Shown piece by piece: positions 1-5,008 of a stretch of DNA of 5,008 nt. Made by a program: the position numbers and the translations under genes. Within the stretch, counting starts at the first letter, position 1. Each line of letters starts with the position of its first letter. The stretch is from JAAFHB01 sp038240855 (GTDB lineage Bacteria; Bacteroidota; Bacteroidia; Bacteroidales; Prolixibacteraceae), in contig JBBRGI010000277.1 of assembly GCA_038240855.1 (NCBI GenBank), positions 1 through 5,008 on the forward strand, read 5' to 3'. The notes under the pieces are model-generated. The model worked only from the letters and a program-made list of their open reading frames with translations, made no database searches and was not told the origin of the DNA.

Positions 1-837
1 AAACAGGTAAATAAACCACCGGTTGCCAATGCAGGCGTAGATCAGTCAGTGAACGAGGGAGTTATGGTAACTTTAGATGGTGCACTTTCATCCGATGCGG
101 ATAACAATACCATCACTTATTTATGGAGTGCTCCGGCAGGAATTACTTTAAGTTCAGTTACAGCATCAAAACCCACATTTACAGCTCCTGAGGTAAGCGC
201 AAATACCAATTATACTTTTTCATTAATTGTCAATGACGGAACAGGAAACTCGGCTGTTGATCAGGTCCTAATCACTGTCAAACAAATAGACAAAGCTCCT
301 TATATTAAGGAATCAATCACTGATATTTCGGTCGAAAAGAGTGCTGACGATAAGATCATTAATTTGAAAACAGTATTTGCCGATGATGATCTCGCTGATG
401 TTCTGAGCTACTATGTCACTTCCAATTCTAACGACCAGGTAGTGAATGCCAATATATCCGGAACCGATCTGCGATTAAACTTTTCAACTGTAAATGTCGG
501 GAACTCTGATATAGTGATTACTGCAACCTCAAACGGGAAGGAAGTGAAATCGGGATTTAAAGTGGTGGTAAAAATCGTGGCAGATATTGATCCAATTTTC
601 ACACAGAAAATATTTATATATCCTAATCCGACTTCAGGGGAAATGACAATTGTATTCGATAAAGTTCATAAAGATGGGACCTACCTGAGTGTAGAAGATA
701 TGAACGGAAGGAACATTATAAAAAAAATCATTCAGAAAAAGGAAGAACGGATTGATTTAAGTGGTATCCCGCCCGGAATTTACCTGATAAAAACCAATTT
801 ACCCGGTTTAACAGGTCAGAAAATAATTTTAAAATAA
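1..837 (+). CDS. Secreted multidomain PKD/Ig-like protein with T9SS type A C-terminal sorting domain (5' end outside window)
   Basis: The frame is open from base 1 with no start, so these 278 residues are the C-terminal part of a longer protein. Residues 5-94 form a PKD/K319L-type Ig-like domain: it opens with PPVANAGVDQSV, contains VTLDG, SSDAD and TYLW, and ends in the strand DQVLITVKQ. The window begins with KQVNKPP and the next domain with KQIDKAP, so the domain is probably one of a tandem series. Residues 97-192 form a second beta-sandwich of the cadherin-like/Ig type (VFADDDLADVLSYYV, then ATSNGKEVKSGFKVVV). Residues 203-278 match a Por secretion tail: IYPNPTSGEMTI, DMNGR, PPGIYLIK and the terminal QKIILK. 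In Bacteroidota such tails direct export across the outer membrane by the type IX system, usually followed by tail removal and surface anchoring or release. Any catalytic or binding domain lies upstream, so the substrate is unknown. The downstream glycosyltransferase converges on it, so the two are not in one operon. Confidence 0.93.
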   Translation, partial: KQVNKPPVANAGVDQSVNEGVMVTLDGALSSDADNNTITYLWSAPAGITLSSVTASKPTFTAPEVSANTNYTFSLIVNDGTGNSAVDQVLITVKQIDKAPYIKESITDISVEKSADDKIINLKTVFADDDLADVLSYYVTSNSNDQVVNANISGTDLRLNFSTVNVGNSDIVITATSNGKEVKSGFKVVVKIVADIDPIFTQKIFIYPNPTSGEMTIVFDKVHKDGTYLSVEDMNGRNIIKKIIQKKEERIDLSGIPPGIYLIKTNLPGLTGQKIILK

Positions 838-1038
838 AAACTGAAAAATAATCTAATCTGAGTTTTTCTTTCATCCGATTTTAAAGCATACTTGTTAACT
901 AAGTTGAAAATGGACTACTTGCAGCGATATGATATTTTTGCAGGAAAAAATTAGTAATTCAATCATCTTCTAAGATGGAATAAAATCCTCAGTTCCTCAT
1001 CAGCCAGACAGATAAAAGGGCTTGCGGTTTCCAAATAA

Positions 1039-1893
1039 TTATTGTGCAATGTTAAATGAAGGAATATTGGAATATGTTTGCGAACGAATTGTTGGTATGT
1101 CTGATTGAGTATTATTTTGATGTCTTAAAATTAACTGGGGAAGCTTTGAAATATTTTTTAATAGTAGTACCCATAACGGGAATGACATTTTATGATATTT
1201 AATGATCTTATAGTCTTCCTTCGATTTGCATATTAGATTTTTAATCCCATTATTGCTTATCCCTCCTTTACGCATTTTTGTTATGACTTTTGGCAAATAG
1301 TAGGTAGTAAGATTATTATCCTTAAAAACACGAATCAAATAGTCGTAATCGGCAGCAATTTTATAGCTGAGGTCATAAAACCCATGTTTCTGATAAACTT
1401 CTTTCCGAATAAATACAGAAGGATGGGGTGGCATCCAGCCTCTGTTGATTAGTTTAGGCTGAAATGATTGGCTTTCCCAATTACGAATGATATTGTTGGT
1501 ATCTTCAGCTTCTACATACACCAAATCGCCATATACTACATCTATTCGCTTATGTTCGCCAGTAGTTAAGGTACTTGAAGCAAAAACGTCTCTTATATTC
1601 TGTAAAGTATGAGTAGTGGCAAACATATCGTTGGAATGTAAAATTCCAATAACATCACCGGTTGCCATTTTAATGCCTTTATTAAGAGCATCGTAAATTC
1701 CTTTGTCTTTTTCAGAAACAAAATGGCTGACCAGTCTGGTTTTTCTAAGCACATCAATTGTTCCATCCGTTGACCCACCATCAATTACAATGTATTCGAT
1801 GTTTGCATATGTTTGTTGCCTGATACTTTCCAGAGCATCGGCAAGAAATTTAATGCTGTTTAAAGTGACCATAATAATTGATATCTTAATCAT
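1039..1893 (-). CDS. Family 2 glycosyltransferase (GT-A fold, WcaE-like), probably for a surface polysaccharide
   Basis: This is a complete 284-residue protein. It likely transfers a sugar from a nucleotide-sugar donor to a lipid-linked or growing surface glycan on the cytoplasmic face of the inner membrane; donor and acceptor cannot be read from sequence. The GT-A start is ISIIMVTLNS (residues 4-13), followed by VIDGGSTDGT (36-45) for nucleotide binding, SEKDKGIYDALNKGI (60-74), GDVIGILHSNDMF (79-91) at the metal-binding DXD site, PPHPSVF (155-161) and ADYDYLIR (181-188) in the acceptor/catalytic part. The usual SDD at the DXD position reads SND (87-89), so one Asp is Asn. The hydrophobic patch FPLWVLLL (238-245) may contact the membrane. 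The last 25 or so residues are polar and unlike the core. The chosen ATG precedes the first beta strand by a normal distance; an in-frame TAG lies at 1996-1998 upstream. There is no Shine-Dalgarno, only an A-rich leader. It stands alone, convergent with the T9SS gene, in AT-rich DNA suggestive of a polysaccharide locus. Confidence 0.93.
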   Translation of the reverse strand: MIKISIIMVTLNSIKFLADALESIRQQTYANIEYIVIDGGSTDGTIDVLRKTRLVSHFVSEKDKGIYDALNKGIKMATGDVIGILHSNDMFATTHTLQNIRDVFASSTLTTGEHKRIDVVYGDLVYVEAEDTNNIIRNWESQSFQPKLINRGWMPPHPSVFIRKEVYQKHGFYDLSYKIAADYDYLIRVFKDNNLTTYYLPKVITKMRKGGISNNGIKNLICKSKEDYKIIKYHKMSFPLWVLLLKNISKLPQLILRHQNNTQSDIPTIRSQTYSNIPSFNIAQ

Positions 1894-2597
1894 CTGTTTT
1901 CTGTATTGAATTAAAGTACTTACGGTAAGCGTATAATAACTATTTGATATTAAGCCTTCAATACTTCGTAATTGGTTGTCGCCAACGTTCTTTGCCTAAT
2001 CTTATATGGCCAGATTCAACGATGTAAAAAAGGTATTTTTTACTGCAATAAGATCTATTAAATGTAGTTTGTAAAGCGCCTGAAAGTAAGGGTCAAAAGA
2101 TGCAACTATGTCCGCAATTAGTGCTATTCTTGCTAGGAATAAAGGTGTAGGCAATTGTCATCCAAAAGGAGTAGATGATCAATGGCAACTCTTTTTCACT
2201 ATCTTTAAGAACGGAAGAAAGACTTATGGTACATAAATAAACGATTGGCAATTATTTAAAATGATTATGGGAGATTTTATATTTAATGCAATTAAGTTGA
2301 GAAACTTAACCAATGAAATTGCGGTAGTGTTTAACCCGGACAATGCAATATTAAATCCATAAAAAATATCTACTTTAGCCGCTGTTAAAAAATGAACAAT
2401 TACGAGCGATATTTGTGACTGATCGGATTTTTCGGGATTCATCCCTCTGGATGTCAATTTATGTGACTGAGAGGGCGAAGCTGCATATTAAATACCGTTC
2501 TTAAAATTCCATTCAGATAAGCATAACAAAACAATATATAACTTCCAAATCCAACTTCCTGCCTAATACCCAATTTAAGAATAACTATTATTACAGT
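1894..2597. other. AT-rich region without an intact gene; probably decayed coding DNA
   Basis: About 700 bp lie between the GT2 start and the WecA stub. No reading frame longer than about 80 codons runs through it, and none that is open resembles a known protein. Three traces stand out. (a) 1976-2055 on the minus strand resembles the helical-protein gene at the right edge (separate entry). (b) 2108-2236 on the plus strand encodes 42 residues beginning MSAISAILARNKG, which faintly recalls the MCGI start of asparagine synthase; the same frame runs on for 41 codons after the TAA at 2234-2236. (c) At 2371-2378 TACTTTAG is one base off the TAnnTTTG promoter motif and is followed at 2392 by ATG and eight codons (MNNYERYL), a TGA, then LIGFFGI in the same frame, which could be an interrupted membrane-protein start. 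Traces (b) and (c) are weak and may be chance. The stretch may also contain promoters for the divergent flanking genes, but I see no convincing one for GT2. Confidence 0.6.
1976..2055 (-). pseudogene. Short relic resembling the helical-protein family found at 4509-5008
   Basis: Read on the minus strand, this stretch encodes 26 codons from an Asp (2053-2055) to an Asp (1978-1980). It aligns without gaps to the gene at the right edge. Both begin DL(L/I)A, share a Leu at position 13 and end with the identical AKNVGD. The AKNVGD core is matched by 21 of 25 bases (1976-2000 against 4915-4939). The four mismatches, at 1987, 1990, 1993 and 1996, all fall at third codon positions; three are synonymous, and the fourth turns a Tyr codon into TAG. 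A second in-frame stop (TAA, 2002-2004) follows. That periodicity suggests shared coding ancestry more than chance, and the stops make this copy non-functional. Similarity ends after GD, so the fragment may be a recombination scar. The matched segment is short, hence moderate confidence. Confidence 0.4.
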
Positions 2598-2852
2598 ATG
2601 CCAGTTATTACAGGATACCTGAAATTCAACATATTTAATATACAACACCTCGTATATTTATCAGTATGCCTCTTTATGGCGCTCGGTATTTCGCTCTGCG
2701 TGGTTCAGGTTATCAGGGTGGCTCATTCGCTGAAACTATTGGACAATCCCAATGGACGATCTGCGGCCAATAAGCCAATTCTAACTTTGGGAAGAATCTC
2801 TGTTTTCCGCTGCCAACCTGGTTATATTTTAGTTATGTTTGATTGTGTATAG
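2598..2852 (+). pseudogene. Truncated WecA/MraY-like polyprenyl-phosphate sugar-1-phosphate transferase (N-terminal stub)
   Basis: Intact members of this family are multi-pass inner-membrane enzymes of roughly 320-380 residues that transfer a sugar-1-phosphate from a UDP-sugar to undecaprenyl phosphate, the first step of O-antigen, capsule or related glycan synthesis. Only the first part is present. A transmembrane helix (about residues 18-40) leads into VIRVAHSLKLLDNPNGRSAANKP, and then TLGRISVF (63-70), which corresponds to the conserved LDxPNxRxxHxxPxPxLGGIxIF block. The conserved His is absent (AAN here) and the second Gly of LGG is Arg. After F70 the similarity stops and the frame ends at TAG after 84 residues. 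Dropping one C near 2807 would give ISVF-AANLVIF in another frame, closer to the family, but a TAG follows there as well. All later membrane helices and the aspartate-rich catalytic loops are missing, so it cannot be active. It lies 30 bp upstream of the wzi-like gene, as expected for a remnant of a polysaccharide locus. Confidence 0.7.
2834..2841 (+). promoter_or_regulatory. Candidate Bacteroidota -7 promoter element (TATGTTTG) for the wzi-like gene
   Basis: TATGTTTG matches the Bacteroidota primary sigma factor -7 consensus TAnnTTTG exactly. It lies 41 bases before the ATG at 2883, which would put transcription start near 2848 and give a leader of about 35 bases. No clear TTG is present at the expected -33 spacing, and a motif with six fixed bases occurs by chance a few times in 5 kb of two-stranded DNA. 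Position is the main support. If real, the wzi-like gene is expressed independently of the broken gene before it. Confidence 0.35.
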
Positions 2853-2882
2853 CAGATTTCACGAAATTCGTAATACCATTTA

Positions 2883-4307
2883 ATGCTTCGTAGCAATCTC
2901 CTCCTCCTTTCCATTCTATTTATACTGTCCATCCGTTTGAGTGCACAGGAAAAAGCCGGGCCAATACCTGACTTCCGGATAAGTCAGAGTACATCTATAA
3001 GTTCTGGTAACGACCTCCCCTTCTGGATGGTTTCGAACCAAAGCGGCTTATTTACAATGCATAACTCAAGCTACCAACTGACCCAGGCAGGGTTAAGCAG
3101 GAGCTTAGAGCGCGACACGCTTAAAAAGTGGGGATACACGTACGGTGCCAACCTGGTTTATGGTTATGCAGGCAACGCTGATTTCCAGCCCAATGAATAC
3201 TGTCTCGGGTTCCGGTTAAATAATCTGGTACTTAAAGCCGGAGCGCAGCGCGATCCGATCCTATACGGCGGACTCTCCTCCACGAACGGGAATATGTACC
3301 GCTCAGGAAATGCACGACCAGTACCGGGACTCTCCCTCTCCACTAACGGCTATATCCCGTTTCTTTTTGCGAAGAAGTGGCTCACCTGGCGGTTCCTTTA
3401 CGAAGAGGGGATACTCAAAGACAAGCAATTTGTAACCGATGCCCATCTGCACCACAAAAATCTCTATCTCCATGTACCCCTCTCTCCATCTCTCTCCTTC
3501 TCCTTGGGTCTCGAACATTACGTGTTTTGGGGCGGATATTCTCCCAAGTACGGGCAGATTCCCGGGGGAAAGGAGTATTTCAGGTATGCCTTTGGTCTGG
3601 CCGGTGGTAAGGATGGTCTCCTTGTAGACCAGGAGAATGCAGCAGGGAACCAACTGGGAAGCTATAACCTGGAGGTCAAAAAGGATTGGACTACCCTGCA
3701 AACCACTTTTTACTGGAACCACCCTTTTGAAGACCGTTCCGGGATGGAGTTCGATAACCTGCGCGATGGGCTGTGGGGAATACACCTGGCCTCAAAAAAC
3801 AAATCTGCTTTTGTTACAGGTGTGGTTTATGAATATATGAACACACGCAATCAAAGTGGATCAATACATTTGAAACCTGCACCAACGCCTGAAGATCCCG
3901 ATAAAAAGACGGGACGCGGTGGGGACAATTATTTTAATAATAATACTTATACTTCAGGCTACACACACTACCAACGCATGATGGGCACGCCACTTTTCGT
4001 TCCAAAGATTGGGGCCGATGGGTTCTCCCTTGGATTTGAGAGCACGCGCATGTGGATGCACCATCTGGGATTAAATGGTACTATGGGGCATGGCTTTTAC
4101 TGGAAATCGTTGATGACCTGGTCGCGTAATTATGGAAATTATGGCAACATCTATCTCAACCCGCTTAATGAGTTCTCTTTCCTGGCAGAAGGAAGTTACA
4201 AAGGGTCAAAACTCCCGTTTATCGTAAAAGCCGGTGCGGCAGGCGACTATGGCGATCGCTTTGAAAAAAGAGTTGGAGGATACCTGGGGATTGAATTCAA
4301 TCTTTAG
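2883..4307 (+). CDS. wzi: Wzi-like capsule assembly outer-membrane protein (Caps_assemb_Wzi family)
   Basis: This is a complete 474-residue protein. Residues 1-21 are a Sec signal peptide with a Leu/Ile-rich core and a cleavage region at RLSA-QEK. The mature part shows outer-membrane beta-barrel character: alternating aromatic and hydrophobic strands, many Gly/Tyr/Trp, and the ending GGYLGIEFNL with a C-terminal hydrophobic strand. Features I associate with the Bacteroidota Wzi family, in order, are SSGNDLPFWMVSNQSG (40-55), the strand LVLKAGAQRDP (115-125), FWGGYSPKYGQIPGG (215-229), EYFRYAFGLAGG (231-242) and a loop with DNYFNNNTYTSGYTHYQRMM then GTPLF (348-372). In E. coli K30, Wzi is a lectin-like barrel that holds capsule on the cell surface; Bacteroidota homologues are assigned a similar role in capsule or exopolysaccharide attachment, here inferred by family. 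Length is in the normal range and no frameshift is seen. It is the only gene of the polysaccharide theme, besides GT2, that is clearly intact. Base composition is visibly richer in G+C than the region upstream, suggesting a different history. Confidence 0.94.
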   Translation: MLRSNLLLLSILFILSIRLSAQEKAGPIPDFRISQSTSISSGNDLPFWMVSNQSGLFTMHNSSYQLTQAGLSRSLERDTLKKWGYTYGANLVYGYAGNADFQPNEYCLGFRLNNLVLKAGAQRDPILYGGLSSTNGNMYRSGNARPVPGLSLSTNGYIPFLFAKKWLTWRFLYEEGILKDKQFVTDAHLHHKNLYLHVPLSPSLSFSLGLEHYVFWGGYSPKYGQIPGGKEYFRYAFGLAGGKDGLLVDQENAAGNQLGSYNLEVKKDWTTLQTTFYWNHPFEDRSGMEFDNLRDGLWGIHLASKNKSAFVTGVVYEYMNTRNQSGSIHLKPAPTPEDPDKKTGRGGDNYFNNNTYTSGYTHYQRMMGTPLFVPKIGADGFSLGFESTRMWMHHLGLNGTMGHGFYWKSLMTWSRNYGNYGNIYLNPLNEFSFLAEGSYKGSKLPFIVKAGAAGDYGDRFEKRVGGYLGIEFNL

Positions 4308-4350
4308 CAGTCGGAGTACAGAATTGTTATTGGTAGCAAAGTAACCCCCT

Positions 4351-4508
4351 GAACTTTCATTGCGAGCAGTGACTCCTTCCGGAACTGTCATTGCGAGGAA
4401 CGACCTAAGGAGTGACGAAGCAATCTTAAAATCAGAAGCAGAGTCAAAAGAGATTTCTTTTAATGGGGCTCATAAGTTTAAGATTGCTTCCTGGCTATGC
4501 TGGCGGAA
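4351..4508. repeat. Degenerate interspersed repeat (CATTGCGAGGAACGA / GAAGCAATCT type), possibly MITE-like
   Basis: The left side carries TCATTGCGAGGAACGA at 4388-4403 and then AGTGACGAAGCAATCT at 4411-4426, a word combination I recognise from short intergenic repeats in many bacterial genomes, including Bacteroidota. The start is doubled: GAACTTTCATTGCGAG (4351-4366) and GAACTGTCATTGCGAG (4382-4397) match at 15 of 16 bases with a 31-base period. The right side has AGATTGCTTC at 4481-4490, followed by CTGGCTATGCTGGCGGAATT, which looks like a diverged version of the expected mirror-image end (roughly GCTATGCTCGCAATGA). No open reading frame of note lies inside, so if mobile it would depend on an enzyme encoded elsewhere. 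It fills the gap between the convergent wzi-like and helical-protein genes and ends at the latter's stop codon. Confidence 0.6.
4417..4490. repeat. Perfect 14-bp inverted repeat with 46-bp spacer inside the interspersed repeat
   Basis: GAAGCAATCTTAAA (4417-4430) is the exact reverse complement of TTTAAGATTGCTTC (4477-4490). Transcripts from either strand could fold into a long stem, so it could slow or end transcription from both convergent neighbours. It lacks the short GC-rich stem and U-run of an intrinsic terminator, so I call it a repeat. A second possible pairing, with one mismatch, joins GTGACTCCTT (4370-4379) and AAGGAGTGAC (4407-4416). Confidence 0.75.
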
Positions 4509-5008
4509 TTAATTTTGAGCTGGTTCGTTCACACTTTTTTCTTTTGGTTTAGGCCTCCCCTTTATTTTGCGGATTGAGAACCAGGCTGTGATAAAAGCGT
4601 CATCACCGATCATCCCTTCAAAAGCATCATCGAGCATACCGAGCAGGTGACGGGCTTCAGTAATCAGGTCTTTGATGGATCGGGTAGCGCTCTTGCGATC
4701 ATTGGTGATTACACCGATCGAGGGTTTCATTTTTTCCAAACCGGCAAGTTCTGTTTCCAGTGATTTAAGTTCTTCGGCGGTAATATCGTAATCTTCAGTT
4801 TTGTCAAGGTATTCCATTCCGCGTTTGATGATACTGCTGCATTTAATTAAAGCCTCTTTTTCGGTGAACCTGATAAAGGTAGTTGCAGGCATCGCTGCAT
4901 CATCGAGCAAAACCTTGTCGCCAACATTTTTCGCATAATAGGAGAGTTTCCTGCCCAGCCGGTAAACTTTGCGAAAAAAAGCAGCAAGCAGGTCGTTCTT
5001 CTGTGCGA
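4509..5008 (-). CDS. Predicted all-helical protein of unknown function (N-terminal part outside window)
   Basis: The frame is open from the window edge to TAA at 4509-4511, giving 165 visible C-terminal residues starting AQKNDLLAAFF. An internal TTG (4908-4910) could be mistaken for a start, but the frame continues upstream with similar composition, so it is not the start. The protein is rich in Lys, Glu, Leu and Ala with heptad-like spacing and almost no beta character. It suggests a bundle of long helices: about residues 5-25, 48-65, 75-92 (TAEELKSLETELAGLEKM), 104-122 (RKSATRSIKDLITEARHLL) and 124-145. The most motif-like stretch is KPSIGVITNDRKSATRSIK (94-112). The tail GRPKPKEKSVNEPAQN is basic, polar and probably disordered. 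No signal peptide or membrane segment is visible in this part. I recall similar helical hypothetical proteins in Bacteroidota with a DRKxxT motif, but know no function for them. A short relic of the same family appears at 1976-2055, which suggests several copies per genome. Confidence 0.85.
   Translation of the reverse strand, partial: AQKNDLLAAFFRKVYRLGRKLSYYAKNVGDKVLLDDAAMPATTFIRFTEKEALIKCSSIIKRGMEYLDKTEDYDITAEELKSLETELAGLEKMKPSIGVITNDRKSATRSIKDLITEARHLLGMLDDAFEGMIGDDAFITAWFSIRKIKGRPKPKEKSVNEPAQN

Noticed and set aside
964..977. CATCTT-CT-AAGATG inverted repeat between the T9SS and GT2 genes as a terminator
   Set aside because: The arms are 6 bp and not GC-rich, the gap is only two bases and no T-run follows. 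The rest of 838-1038 shows no other structure.
1703..1909. 68-codon plus-strand frame antisense to the glycosyltransferase start
   Set aside because: It is antisense to the best-conserved GT2 motifs and shows no independent coding evidence.
2440..2453. CATCC-CTCT-GGATG hairpin in the AT-rich region
   Set aside because: A 5-bp stem without a T-run and not next to any intact gene end; expected by chance in 5 kb.
2224..2457. 77-codon minus-strand frame in the AT-rich region
   Set aside because: No family resemblance, no ribosome binding site and composition typical of random AT-rich sequence.
2454..2648. 64-codon minus-strand frame overlapping the WecA stub
   Set aside because: It overlaps the recognisable plus-strand coding remnant and resembles nothing I know.
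3303..3785. 160-codon open frame on the minus strand inside the wzi gene
   Set aside because: It lies wholly antisense to a convincing Wzi protein, with no recognisable domain and low-complexity composition; it is a shadow of that gene's codon usage.
4351..4430. Tandem 31-base period as a possible CRISPR array
   Set aside because: Only two imperfect copies, the matching part is 16 bases, there are no further repeats, and no cas genes are present. It fits a duplicated end of the interspersed repeat better.
1..5008. A new defence or mobile system spanning the window
   Set aside because: No nuclease, helicase, reverse transcriptase, toxin-antitoxin pair, transposase or integrase could be recognised. 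The genes fit a remnant polysaccharide locus with unrelated flanks.

Overview
The window looks like part of a Bacteroidota chromosome. The evidence is a type IX secretion (T9SS) C-terminal sorting domain at the end of the first gene, a Bacteroidota-style Wzi capsule-assembly protein, a match to the Bacteroidota -7 promoter motif TAnnTTTG, and the lack of clear Shine-Dalgarno sequences before the starts. A finer placement is not possible from this sequence. I found no tRNA, rRNA, CRISPR array, transposase or phage gene.

Layout: (1) 1-837 (+) is the 3' part of a large secreted protein: a PKD/K319L-type Ig-like domain, a second Ig/cadherin-like domain, then a T9SS type A sorting tail. (2) 1039-1893 (-) is a complete family 2 glycosyltransferase, convergent with the first gene. 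(3) 1894-2597 is an AT-rich stretch of about 700 bp with no intact gene. It looks like decayed coding DNA and includes a short relic (1976-2055, -) that matches the family of the gene at the right edge of the window. (4) 2598-2852 (+) is the N-terminal stub of a WecA/MraY-like polyprenyl-phosphate sugar-1-phosphate transferase, truncated after about 70 recognisable residues. (5) 2883-4307 (+) is an intact Wzi-like outer-membrane capsule assembly protein with a possible promoter of its own inside the stub. (6) 4308-4508 holds a degenerate interspersed repeat with 14-bp perfect inverted arms, between two convergent genes. (7) 4509-5008 (-) is the C-terminal part of a predicted all-helical protein of unknown function.

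The theme is surface polysaccharide: a sugar transferase (GT2), a lipid-carrier initiating transferase (broken) and an outer-membrane capsule protein (intact). The best reading is the edge or remnant of a capsule/exopolysaccharide locus that has been rearranged. The initiating enzyme and the DNA around it have decayed, while GT2 and wzi remain open. The T9SS protein and the helical protein probably flank the locus and do not belong to it. I do not see a new, self-contained biological system here. The points most worth checking are the relic of the helical-protein family next to the glycosyltransferase, the WecA stub and the repeat.
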